Of a DNA stretch of 64,000 nt, positions 37,466-48,230 are shown piece by piece. The position numbers and the translations under genes are program-made. Positions within the stretch are counted from its first letter, which is position 1. Each line of letters opens with the position of its first letter. The notes beneath the pieces were generated by a model that worked only from the letters and a program-made list of their open reading frames with translations, was not told the DNA's origin and did no database searches. This stretch comes from PALSA-693 sp963702305 (GTDB lineage Bacteria > Actinomycetota > Acidimicrobiia > Acidimicrobiales > Palsa-688): positions 248,001 to 312,000 of the forward strand of contig CAVPBX010000007.1 in NCBI GenBank assembly GCA_963702305.1, in the 5' to 3' direction.

Positions 37466-39692
37466 TCAGGAGCCGGTAATTGCGACGACCGGCCGGTTGA
37501 GGCGATGTCCTCCCGTGGACCCATAGAACGCGGCGTCGCCGAAGTCGAACACGCCCCCGTCGGCTGCCACCAAGCGGTAGCCCATCCCGTCGTCTGTTCG
37601 CTGGATTCCGACGATCGGCCGAGCGAGGTTGAGGTTCCCGGTCGAACCATAGAACGGGGCGGCAAAGCTGAAAATCCCACCATCGGCGGCGACGATCCAG
37701 TAGCCGCCGGTGACGTTGTCCGTGACGATGGCGACCACGGGCCGGTTCAGGCGATGGCCTGCCATCGACCCGTAATACGAGCGCGTCACCGAAAGGGAGT
37801 ACGGCGCCGTCGGCGGTGACCAGAAGGTAACCTCGGCCGTCGGGGTTGGCGGAGATGCCGCGCACGGGAGCGGTCAGACGCTTGTTGCCGGCCGAACCGT
37901 AGAACCGGGCGTCACCGAATGTGAACACCCCGCCGTCCGCCGCGACCAGCCAGTAGCCGCGGCCGTCGGGCGTGGCCGCCATCCCGACCACCGGTTGGTT
38001 GAGGCGGGTAGCGCCCAGTGACCCGAAGAATCCGGCTCCGCCGAAGGTGAACACGCCGCCGTCTGACGCCACCAGCCAGTAGCCCCCACGGTTGGGCGCA
38101 GAAGCGGCTCCGACGACCGGTGCGTTCAGCCGTATTCCACCAGTAGAACCGCAAAAAGGCTGGTCGAAGGAGAAGACGCCGCCGTCCGCGGCGGCGAGGT
38201 TGTAGCCGGGGTGAGCGGCTGCAGGTGCGACGCACGGTGGCCACGGCCTGACCGGCCCTCCCGAGTTGCCATCCAGCGAAGGGTCGTGATGAAAGACCGG
38301 CCATGAGCCTGTCGCGACGGCCCTCCCGCCGTTCGAGCCCGGTATCACGTAGTGGTAGATCTCACCCTGGGCGTTTCCGTCGTACCCCGCGATGGTGATA
38401 CCGATCTGGCCGCTGGGGTCGTCGGTCACGAGCGGGGCGTTCTGAAACCCGAGGAGCGATCCGAGTACCGCCACTTCGGCGCCGCTGCGTCCATCCAGGA
38501 CCTCGACGCCGTGGATGGTGGGCACGAGCAGGTCCTGGTATCCCGCCCCGGTCAGGTCGGCGGTGACCACCGAACCGATGACCCGTGCGGTAACGGGGGC
38601 GTGCCACACGGTCCGGCCGGTGGCACCGTCGAGCACCCAGACCGAACCACCGCTTCCGGTATCTGTGCCCTCGACGACGTCGAGGTGTCCGGTGCCTTGT
38701 ACGTCAGCCAGCGCCGGGCTGCTGAAAGTGCTCCCGTCGAGCCTGGCCGACCATTGCGGCTGGCAGGACGCGTCAAAAGCCCGGACCGTGTTGGTATCGC
38801 TCGCTCCCGAGAAAAATGCGCCTGTTCCGACCACGATCCCAGCGGCCCCACCCGGGAGGAAGTTGCCTACCGCGGGGGAAGAGTCGACGGTCTGGTCGGT
38901 GTGGTAATCGCAAATCAGCCCCCCTCTCGGATTGAACACGCGAACGTGGCCCCCCTGCGGATACTCCTGCCCGAAGGCGTAGCCGGCCGTTTGGTCGCCG
39001 CCTTCCACGATGTCCAGTTGTCCGGTGCCGTAGAGGTCGGCGAGGGCGGAGGTCGAGAAGTTGCTGTCGGACGCGTAGAACGGCCATCCGGTCAGTACCC
39101 GCCCGCTCCCGCCGGCCAGGGCGTAGGCGCGTTGGCCGAGGGATCCCGCCACCACGTCCACCCCTCCCTGCAGGTTGCCGACCGCCAAAGATGCCTGTAC
39201 ACCGGCTCGGAGATTCGGATCGCCAGGCGGGTTGGTCGGCGTGGTCAACCACAGGCGATTGCCGGCTGGGCCCCAGGCTTCGTAGCCGCCGGCGAAGGGT
39301 TCGTTGAAGGCGTTCCCGACCCCGGCGAACACCGAGTCGTAGGGACCGCGGAGCCGAGCTACGGACGGTGTCGAATCGATCGGATACCCGGCGTTCACCG
39401 GCCACCCCGGAACGGGCGTACCGTCCGAGAGATGGTAGGCGTACTGCTTTCCGCTCCGGTCCCCCACGACAACCGCTGGGCCATTCCCATCCAAGGTGGC
39501 CACGTTGGGCGACGACTCGGCGATCGGCGCACCGGCGTCCAGTAAGGGCCCCACCGACCACTGCAGCGCAAAAGACAGCGATCCTGGACTGACCACGGCC
39601 TGCGCCGCGCCTGGTAGGGATGGCACCATCAAGGCCGCCACCAACGCCACCAGGCTCACCACCCGACTTGCCGCCGCCGTTCTACGCGCCAT
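37466..39692 (-). CDS. secreted FG-GAP/VCBS protein with GYWLV repeats, frameshifted
   Basis: A signal peptide (MARRTAAASRVVSLVALVAALMVP) is followed by several FG-GAP/VCBS-like units, such as SALADLYGTGQLDIVEGGDQ and SSPALADVQGTGHLDVVEGTD, then repeats of about 41 residues of the type GYWLVASDGGVFTFGGAGFFGSLG. Near 37788 the reading frame changes: the repeat GYLLVTADGAVLPFGDA breaks off and the next frame resumes SYYGSMAGHRLNRPVVAI and two more repeats to the stop. Removing one base restores a normal repeat length. Such repeat proteins are probably beta-propeller-like surface or secreted proteins. The start ATG 39692 was preferred because the signal peptide begins there. Confidence 0.72.
37490..38220 (-). 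repeat. repeats of about 41 residues (GYWLV type) in the FG-GAP protein
   Basis: Seven or so units of about 120 bp encode repeats built as GYWLVA-DGGVF-FG-A-FYGS-G--RLN-PVVG. The frameshift of the host gene lies inside the fifth unit. The same unit type recurs in the gene at 51414-53192. Confidence 0.75.
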
Positions 39693-39842
39693 CTCTTCGA
39701 CCCCGCTGTTCGCCACCGCTCCCACACGCTACACACGGTCTGCGGGCCGGCCCGACATCGAGGTGGCCGATCCAAACGCCAAGGCGGCGTTCTCCCGGTC
39801 GTCGTCGAGCTATCTTCCAGGCATTGACCGAGACGACCAACC

Positions 39843-40127
39843 ATGCCGTTGAATGGAGAAGAGTCAACGACCGTCGGCACGACTCGCAGCTTCTGGCCGA
39901 GAATGACGCGGGCGCTTCTCTCCACCGTATTGTCACGCTTGGAGATCACGGGAAACCGGATCGACACCATCGACTCGCGCCTCGATGAGCTGGCCTCGCG
40001 GATCAGCCACATCGAATTCCTTTTGCAGGAAGTGGATACCACCGCATCCACCATCGCCGAGCAGATGGTAGCGATCGTGGAGTCCGAAGCCCGCACCGAT
40101 CGGCAAGACGACGACCGCGCCGGTTAG
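39843..40127 (+). CDS. small coiled-coil protein
   Basis: This 94-residue protein has a hydrophilic N-terminus and a long helical region of heptads (RLEITGNRIDTIDSRLDELASRISHIEFLLQEVD) that would form a coiled coil. No known family is recognised with confidence. It lies directly before the double glycosyltransferase gene; its stop (TAG, 40125-40127) falls where that gene would be expected to begin, so it may be part of the same surface-sugar unit. Confidence 0.6.
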   Translation: MPLNGEESTTVGTTRSFWPRMTRALLSTVLSRLEITGNRIDTIDSRLDELASRISHIEFLLQEVDTTASTIAEQMVAIVESEARTDRQDDDRAG

Positions 40128-40155
40128 GGTCGCACTCGACATCCACGCGCTGCAG

Positions 40156-42402
40156 GTGGATGCGTTCGTGGCACAAGGCCTTGGGCGCAGCATCACCGAG
40201 TACGCCGTAGCCCTCACCCGCCGAGGTCGAGTAGCGGCTTGCGTGCTCGCACCCGAGTTGCCGCCGCCGGCGAACCTGCCGATCGAGCTCTCCGCCCACG
40301 ACCTCGTCCGCTGGGACGAAGTCGGAGCCGCCCGACGGCTCCTCCAGCGAGAAGGTCGGCTGGCCTACCAGGTGCTGGCGCCATTCCTGCACAGCGGGCC
40401 CGGCGAGCCGGCCAGCTTGGCGATCTCCGCCCATTGGGCTCGAAGTGGCATCCCTCGGGTCGTCAGCGTCGATGACCTCTCACCGCTCGTGGACCCCGCC
40501 CGGTACCTGTCCACGCCGTCACACGCCGAGCGCTACCGGGCCCGCGCCCGCTGGGTCGGTGCCGCCGACTTGCTACTCACTCCGTCTGAGCACACGCGTC
40601 GAGAAGCAATCGAGCGGCTCGGTTGTGCTCCCCACAAAGTGGTGACCGTAGGGGCGGGAGTTTCGAGCTTGTTTTGCCCGCCACAGAATTCGGGCGACGC
40701 CTTGTCGCCCCTCGACCGCAATGTCCGAAAAGAACAATCCATCATCCTGTCGGTCAGCCGGGGAACCTCGCTCGACGAGATGATCGAAATCATCTGCGCC
40801 GTCGGTCAGCTGGTCGCCCGAGGCCACGACCTGCGGCTTCTCATTGTCGGCAACGTGCCTTCGGCCCACCAACAGCAACTCTGCGAAGCGTCACGCGCCG
40901 TTGGTGTCGGTGACCGGATGGTGTTCAACGCACCCGCCAATGATGAATCGCTCAGAGACCTCTACCGGCGCGCCGACCTCACTGTCACTCCGTCGCCATC
41001 GGACGGTCCGCCAGTGCCGGCCCTCGAATCCGCCGCGTGCGGAACCCCAGCTCTGGTCACCTCAACGGCCATGACCGCTGACGGGCTCGAACGCCTGCTG
41101 ACGGACCAGGCGCGGCGAGCCGAGATCCTCTCCGCCCAGCAGGCGCTGGCCACCTCATCGACATGGGACGCGGTCGCGACCAAGGTCACTGACGCCCTCG
41201 ACCGCCTCGGTGAATCGCTGCCTCCGGCCAGATGGGTTGCCGCGCCGATGCCGCCTCGGCTGGCGCTCGTCGGGCCCATCCCGCCGCGAGGAGGCGGCAT
41301 CGGCGACTACAACGCGCGCCTTCTGCACAGCAAGCCTCATGACGTCCACATTGATGTGGTGACCTCGGCGCCTGCCGTTTCGGAGCTCCCGCGGGGAGTC
41401 GGTCACGTGCCCTGCGAGTCTTTCGGGATCGATGTTCGACCTGCCTCATATGACGCAGTGGTCTATACGTTGGGAAACTCCTCGGGCCATCTGTCAACCG
41501 TCGAACTGGCCTTGCGCCACCCTGGATGGTTGTGGCTGCATGAGGTTCGTCTCCCCGCGGTAGCTACCACAGCTCTCGAAGCGCTCGATGACGCGGCATA
41601 TGAGATGGCGATGGGCCGATTGTTGCGTCGTGCGTATCCGGGCCGGGCGCCGCTCGGCGCGGCCCGCAGGGCCGGCCGGTCCCATCTGAGCCTGGTCGCT
41701 GCTGGCGTCGGTCTAGTGGCGCCGCTCGCCGAGCGCTGCCGGGGCATTCTGGTGAACTCGGAGTTCGCTCGCAGGCTGCTGCTCCTCGATCTGCCCCCCG
41801 AGGCTCATCACCCTCCGGTCCATGTTCTCCCGCCGGCATGCCCTCCCGTCCGGACGCGTGAGACCCCGCGTTTCACCGGCGGGGACCAGTGGGTCGTGGC
41901 CTTTGGGGTGGTGTCGTGGTCGAAGCGGCCTGACTTGCTCGTCGACGCAGTCGCGCTCGGAGGATGTCGGTTGGCCTTCGTTGGACCCTGCCCCCCGTTC
42001 CTCGCCGCGTTCATCCAGGGCCGGGCCCGGCTCCGCGGCATTGACCACCGGGTAGAGGTCACTGATGCTGTCGACGAGCACGGCTGGCGTCAGTGGATGG
42101 ACCGCGCGACCTTGGCTGTGCAACTTCGCGAGTCCGTCAGCGGCGAGACCTCGGCTGCACTGTTGGAGGCACTCGCGGCTGGGGTGCCCGTCCTCACCAA
42201 CATGGCCTCCGCCGCCGAGTACCCCGAAGGAGCTGCCTCGATCGTGTCGAGCGCTGAGCCGGGGGTTGTCGCGGCGCGGATCTCCGCGCTCCTTGGTTCT
42301 CGTTCGGACCTTTTGGAGTTAACCGAGCGGAGTCAGGAGTTCGCCGCAGACCATCAGTTTCAGCGTTTGGCCGAGACCGTCGTGTCGATCGTAACGACGT
42401 AG
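40156..42402 (+). CDS. double GT4-type glycosyltransferase
   Basis: This protein of at least 748 residues has two GT-B halves. The first has RGTSLDEMIEIICAVGQLVARGHDLRLLIVGN and a PSPSDGPPVPALESAACGTPALV donor site. The second starts PRLALVGPIPPRGGGIGDYNARLL and has FGVVSWSKRPDLLVDAV and SGETSAALLEALAAGVPVLTNM. The GTG at 40156 is the first regular start, but the frame reads APVRVALDIHALQVDAF from before it; VRVALDIHA is the usual GT4 beginning. So the true start is probably near 40120-40126, where only GTT is found. The substrate is unknown; it probably builds a surface polysaccharide. Confidence 0.78.
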   Translation: MDAFVAQGLGRSITEYAVALTRRGRVAACVLAPELPPPANLPIELSAHDLVRWDEVGAARRLLQREGRLAYQVLAPFLHSGPGEPASLAISAHWARSGIPRVVSVDDLSPLVDPARYLSTPSHAERYRARARWVGAADLLLTPSEHTRREAIERLGCAPHKVVTVGAGVSSLFCPPQNSGDALSPLDRNVRKEQSIILSVSRGTSLDEMIEIICAVGQLVARGHDLRLLIVGNVPSAHQQQLCEASRAVGVGDRMVFNAPANDESLRDLYRRADLTVTPSPSDGPPVPALESAACGTPALVTSTAMTADGLERLLTDQARRAEILSAQQALATSSTWDAVATKVTDALDRLGESLPPARWVAAPMPPRLALVGPIPPRGGGIGDYNARLLHSKPHDVHIDVVTSAPAVSELPRGVGHVPCESFGIDVRPASYDAVVYTLGNSSGHLSTVELALRHPGWLWLHEVRLPAVATTALEALDDAAYEMAMGRLLRRAYPGRAPLGAARRAGRSHLSLVAAGVGLVAPLAERCRGILVNSEFARRLLLLDLPPEAHHPPVHVLPPACPPVRTRETPRFTGGDQWVVAFGVVSWSKRPDLLVDAVALGGCRLAFVGPCPPFLAAFIQGRARLRGIDHRVEVTDAVDEHGWRQWMDRATLAVQLRESVSGETSAALLEALAAGVPVLTNMASAAEYPEGAASIVSSAEPGVVAARISALLGSRSDLLELTERSQEFAADHQFQRLAETVVSIVTT

Positions 42403-42418
42403 CCCCGCACCAAGTCCA

Positions 42419-43489
42419 TCATCGACTCTGCGGTTGGGCCAGGATATCGAAGTGGTCAGAGGCTCCCGACTCGAAGTGAGCCAGGATCTCATTGATCGGG
42501 GCCTTACCGGTCGCTGTTGTCCCCGGTTCGAGCACCTCGAAGGTATATCCCAAACCTTCTAGCGTCTCCAACAGGTCTCGTCCTGATTGACCGGACGTAG
42601 CTTCAAGGCTCGGGGGAGAAAACTCGAAGAACAGGACGGGATGATGGCGGGTCAAGGTTTCCATGGCGCCTGCGAAGACTCTTCCCTCGGCGCCTTCCAC
42701 ATCTATTTTCACGATGTCGACTCGAGGCTCATGTCGCAGAAAGTCGTCCAATCGATTAGCCGGGACCAGATCACCACTCGCAAGCTCTGCCGCCGTACCA
42801 GAGAAGGCAGTGATCGCCCCATTTCCTCCGGACGTATAGTACAAGAGGATGCCATCCTCATTGCTGAGAGCGACCGGGAAGAGTTTGACATTCTTCAGCT
42901 GATGCTCAGCGATATTGAGCAGAAGTATTGACTTGTTTTGGGGACCCGGCTCGAAGGAGAATACTTGGCCAGTTTCCCCCACAAGGGTGGACGCTAGGAC
43001 TGTATAAAAGCCAATGGAGGCGCCGACGTCAACAAATGTCATTCCGGGTTGCACCAACGTCCGCATACGCTCGACGATGTGCGTTTCGTACTCTTGCGCC
43101 TGTTTGATCGCAGCGGCCACCACAGAATCGTTCGAACTCACGTAGAGGTGTCCGCCGTCACGCAGGTCCACTCGTTCGGGCACTCCGGATGACCAATCCA
43201 GGATATCCGTAAGGCGATGTCGAAACTCCGGCGACGCCAAGAAGAGTTTGCTCAGGTCAGTAACGGTCGTAGTGCCCAAATCGATCATGGAGGCGAAGGT
43301 GCGAAACCCGTGTCTATCAGGGCGACGATTCAGAAAAAGACGGTAACAGGCAGTTACGTCCGCCAGCGTGGCGATATCCTCTGAAGAGGGACCGACCGGA
43401 CGAGCAGGTCGCCCTACACCACCGAGTTGCTGCGGCAGGTACTCGCGTGCCTTGGAGCGGAAGTGTTCGAGCTGGCTCCGCTTTATCAT
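42419..43489 (-). CDS. FkbM family methyltransferase with DUF4214-like N-terminus
   Basis: This 356-residue protein has an N-terminal DUF4214-like part (CYRLFLNRRPDRHGFRTFASMI, FLASPEFRHRL) and an FkbM domain: FVDVGASIGFYTVLAS (SAM motif I), FSFEPGPQNKSILLLNIAEH, IVKIDVEGAEGRVFAGA. It is a likely O-methyltransferase of sugars. Its codon use is clearly less GC-rich than its neighbours, which suggests later acquisition. The ATG at 43489 lies 2 nt after the glnA stop; an ATG-like start at 43522 would overlap glnA. The paralogue is at 15439-16521. Confidence 0.8.
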   Translation of the reverse strand: MIKRSQLEHFRSKAREYLPQQLGGVGRPARPVGPSSEDIATLADVTACYRLFLNRRPDRHGFRTFASMIDLGTTTVTDLSKLFLASPEFRHRLTDILDWSSGVPERVDLRDGGHLYVSSNDSVVAAAIKQAQEYETHIVERMRTLVQPGMTFVDVGASIGFYTVLASTLVGETGQVFSFEPGPQNKSILLLNIAEHQLKNVKLFPVALSNEDGILLYYTSGGNGAITAFSGTAAELASGDLVPANRLDDFLRHEPRVDIVKIDVEGAEGRVFAGAMETLTRHHPVLFFEFSPPSLEATSGQSGRDLLETLEGLGYTFEVLEPGTTATGKAPINEILAHFESGASDHFDILAQPQSR

Positions 43490-43491
43490 CC

Positions 43492-44922
<1,431 letters not shown>

Positions 44923-44943
44923 CTGACCTCCCCGGGATTACGA

Positions 44944-44969
44944 CCGGCGGCAGCCCTCGCTGCCGCCGG
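44944..44969 (-). terminator. hairpin between glnII and glnA
   Basis: CCGGCGGCAG (44944-44953) and CTGCCGCCGG (44960-44969) form a perfect 10-bp stem with a 6-nt loop between the glnII stop and the glnA start. There is no T-run on either strand, so it may be an attenuator or processing hairpin. Confidence 0.5.
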
Positions 44970-45003
44970 GCCAGAGTCTTGCAGACTGCGCCCCAGGCGA
45001 CGG

Positions 45004-46003
45004 TTACGCCAGCGCCCCGCAGCAGGTGTTGACGATGAGCCGGGTGACGACATACGGATCCATGTTGGCGTTGGGGCGGCGGTCCTCGATGTAGCCCTTG
45101 CCGTCGGCGGCGACCTGCCACGGGATGCGCACCGACGCCCCCCGGTCGGACACCCCGTAGCTGAACTCGCTGTAGTGGGCCGTCTCGTGCTGCCCGGTCA
45201 GGCGATCCTCGATGCCGTGGCCGTAGCCGGCGACGTGCTCGGCCGGGTTTTTGCCAAGGGCCTCGGCCGCGGTGATGACCGCGTCGTAGGTCTCGCGCAT
45301 GTCCTTGGTCGAGAAGTTGGTGTGGCAGCCGGCGCCGTTCCAGTCGCCGCGCACGGGCTTGGGATCGAGGGTCACCGAGATACCCATGTCCTCGCCGAGC
45401 CGGTGGAGCAGCCAGCGGGCCACCCACAGCTGGTCGGACACCTCGAGGGGCCCGAGCGGTCCGACCTGGAACTCCCACTGGCCGGGCATGACCTCGGCGT
45501 TGATCCCCGAGATCGACAGGCCGGCGGTCAGGCAGGCGTCCAGATGGGCCTCCACCAGTGGGCGGCCGTACACGTCGTCCGATCCCACCCCGCAGTAGTA
45601 GGGGCCCTGCGGACCCGGGTAACCGGCGTGGTCGGGGAAGCCGAGGGGGCGGCTGCCCTTGAACAGGGTGTACTCCTGCTCGATCCCGAACAGCGGCTCC
45701 TGCCCGGCGAACTTCTCGGCAGAGTCGGCGAGCAAGGTGCGGGTGTTGGTCGTGTGCGGGCTGAAGTCGGTGAGGAGCACCTCGCAGAGGACCAGGATGT
45801 TGGAGCCGCCCCGGATGGGGTCCGGGCAGGAGAAGACCGGCTTGAGCACGCAGTCCGACGCCTTGCCCGGCGCCTGGTTGGTGCTCGACCCATCGAAGCC
45901 CCAGATGGGCAGATCGGTGGCCTGCGTCAGGATCTTGGTCTTGGACCGCAGCAGCGGGGTGGGCTCGGTCCCGTCGATCCAGATGTACTCGGCCTTGATT
46001 CAC
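45004..46003 (-). CDS. glnII: glutamine synthetase type II (GSII), start region frameshifted
   Basis: The body is a eukaryote-type GSII of about 332 residues: IWIDGTEPTPLLRSKTKIL, WGFDGSSTNQAPG, CEVLLTDFSPHTTNTR, FGIEQEYTLFK, PGQWEFQVGP, HTNFSTKDMRE and the closing NANMDPYVVTRLIVNTCCG. The reading frame has no proper start: it is entered from a TGA, with ATC as first codon. If one A is removed from GTGAATC (about 45997-46001), the GTG at 46003 opens VIKAEYIWIDG directly after AGGAGGAG. So it is probably a one-base insertion. Type II enzymes give glutamine under low nitrogen in actinobacteria. Confidence 0.87.
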
Positions 46004-46089
46004 GTGGCGCTCCTCCTGGAGGTTCTGATGGGGGAAAAGAGGGCAGCCTGGTGCGCAAACCGCCCGACCGACCATTCTGGCCGGGCTGT

Positions 46090-46127
46090 GTTACACCTCT
46101 TTTCCAGGCCCGTGAACAGCTCGTGAC
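46090..46127. promoter_or_regulatory. candidate GlnR-type binding array (11-bp period)
   Basis: Four 5-mers are placed exactly 11 bp apart: GTTAC (46090), TTTCC (46101), GTGAA (46112), GTGAC (46123). GlnR sites in actinobacteria are described as alternating a (gTnAC) and b (GaAAc) boxes with 6-nt spacers; the first, third and fourth fit well, the second poorly. The site lies in the divergent gap between glnII and the third glutamine synthetase. Assignment rests on the spacing and on the GlnR-like gene nearby. Confidence 0.5.
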
Positions 46128-46176
46128 ATCAGCGGGCCAGCGGGCGATGTGGGTGCCGCCCACTAACGTTGCCGCG

Positions 46177-47519
46177 ATGGAGCGCCAACAGGACTACGTG
46201 CTGCGAACGGTGGAGGAGCGCGGCGTGCGGTTCGTCCAGATGTGGTTCACCGATGTGCTGGGCACCCCGAAGTCGTTCCAGATCACGCCGGCCGAGCTGG
46301 AGAACGCCCTGCAGGAGGGCATGACGTTCGACGGTTCGACCATCGACGGCTTCAGCCGGGTGCAGGAGAGCGACGTGCTCGCCATGCCCGACGCCAAGAC
46401 CTTCCAGCTCCTGCCGTACCTGGGCGACGGCGCGCCGGTCGCTCGCGTCGTTTGCGACGTCGTCAATCTCGACGGCTCCCCGTTCGAAGGCGACCCCCGC
46501 CAGGTGTTGCGGCGGGCCCTGGAGCGGGCCCGAGGGCTCGGTTTTTCCTTCTTCGTGGCTCCTGAACTCGAGTACTTCTACTTCGCCGGCCAGACCGACA
46601 ATCCCGACGGCTTGGCCCCGATCCCCCTCGACCGGGGCTCGTACTTCGACCTCACCACCAACGACCGGGGCAGCGACCTGCGCCGCCAGACCGTGCTCAC
46701 CCTGGAGGACATGGGCATCCCGGTCGAGTACAGCCAGCACGAGGACGCCCCCAGCCAGCACGAGATCGACCTGCGCTACACCGACGCCCTGACCATGGCG
46801 GACACGGTCATGACCGTGCGCATGGTGGTCAAGGAGATCGCGGCCCGCCACGACGTCATGGCCACCTTCATGCCCAAGCCGCTCTTCGGAGTGCAGGGCT
46901 CGGGGATGCACACCCACATGTCGCTCTTCGACGGCGACAACAACGCCTTCTACGACGACGCTGACGAGTACAACCTTCCCCGGTCGCCCGCCGCTTCATC
47001 GCCGGCGTGCTGGCCCACGCCCGGGAGTTCACCGCCGTCACCAACCAGTGGGTCAACTCCTACAAGCGGCTCATCGTCGGCTACGAAGCGCCCGTCTACA
47101 TCTCCTGGGCCCGCAACAACCGTTCCGCCCTCGTCCGGGTCCCGCCCACCAAGAAGGGCAAGCGGGATTCGACTCGCATCGAGTACCGGGCCCCGGACGC
47201 CGCCGCCAATCCCTACCTGGTGTTCGCCTCCGTGCTGGCCGCCGGCCTGACCGGGATCGAGAAGGGGTACGAGCTGCCGGCCGAGGCCGCCGCCAACCTC
47301 TACGAGCTGTCGCCGGCGCAGCGCCTGGCGGAGGGAATCGACGCCCTGCCCGGGTCGCTGTCCGAGGCGGTCGACGCCATCGAGTCGTCGGAGCTGATGG
47401 CCGAGGTCCTCGGCGAGCACGTCTTCGAATGGTTCGTGCGCAACAAACGGGCCGAGTGGGCTGACTACAAGGCGGAGGTGACGGCGTTCGAGTTGCGCCG
47501 CTACCTCACGTCCTTGTAG
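46177..47519 (+). CDS. glutamine synthetase, GSI-alpha type, frameshifted
   Basis: This type I glutamine synthetase of about 447 residues lacks the adenylylation loop. It has MTFDGSTIDGFSRVQESDV, APELEYFYFAG, HEDAPSQHEIDLRYTDALTMAD and FMPKPLFGVQGSGMHTHMSLFDG. At about 46978-46992 the frame breaks after DEYNL: the pattern resumes one frame over as VARRFIAGVLAHAREFTAVTNQ and continues SWARNNRSALVRVP, IEYRAPDAAANPYL. A single missing base explains it. It starts ATG 46177; an ATG at 46147 is also in frame. It is adjacent to a GlnR-like gene. Confidence 0.85.
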
Positions 47520-47541
47520 CCGGCAGGAGCCGCTTCGCACC

Positions 47542-48226
47542 ATGGAATCACTGTTGCTGTTTCCCGATCCGGCCCCGCCGGCGGTGGCCCAGGCCCTGGA
47601 TCTGGCCGGCTACCCGTGGAAGGCCGCCGGGTCGATCGAAGTCGCCGACCGGGTCGAGCCCGACGACGGGTGGTCCGGGGCGATCGTGTGCGCGGATACC
47701 GATCCCGACGGGGCCTTCGCCCTGTGCCGGGCGGTTCGCAAGCGGGATCTGCCGCTCGACCCCGCTGCTGCTGGTCGTCACCGGCCCCCAGCTCGGCGAG
47801 CTGGAACTGCGGGAGGACCTCTTCGACGACTTCTGCGTAGCGCCCTGGCACGGCGGGGAGCTGGAGGCTCGGGTCGGCCATCTGTTCTGGCGGACGGGCC
47901 GGGGCACCCGGCCGGACCTGGTGGAGTACGGGCCGCTGGTCCTCAACCTGGAGACCTACCAGGCGGCCCTGTCCGGGCGGCCGTTGGACCTGACCTACAT
48001 GGAGTACGAGCTGCTCAAGTTCCTGGCCACGCATCCGGGGAAGGTGTTCACCCGGGAGGTGCTGCTGTCGCGGGTGTGGGGCTACGAGTACTACGGCGGG
48101 GCCCGCACGGTCGACGTGCACATCCGCCGCCTGCGGGCCAAGCTCGGCGAGGAGCACGCCAACCTGATCTCCACCGTGCGGTCGGTGGGTTACCGCTTCG
48201 GCCAGAGTCGCTGGGGGGCGGGCTAG
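47542..48226 (+). CDS. GlnR-like orphan response regulator, frameshifted
   Basis: The first part, MESLLLFPDPAPPAVAQALDLAGY, leads into a degenerate receiver (CRAVRKRDLPL). After a shift near 47755-47765 another frame continues PLLLVVTGPQLGELELREDLFDDFCVAPWHGGELEARVGHLF and the wing domain MEYELLKFLATHPGKVFTREVLLSRVWGYEYYGG, TVDVHIRRLRAKLG, ISTVRSVGYRF. Removing one base gives about 228 residues. GlnR family proteins control glutamine synthetase and urease genes in response to nitrogen. Adjacent to three glutamine synthetases, it is a strong candidate regulator of this cluster. Confidence 0.78.
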
Positions 48227-48230
48227 CCGC

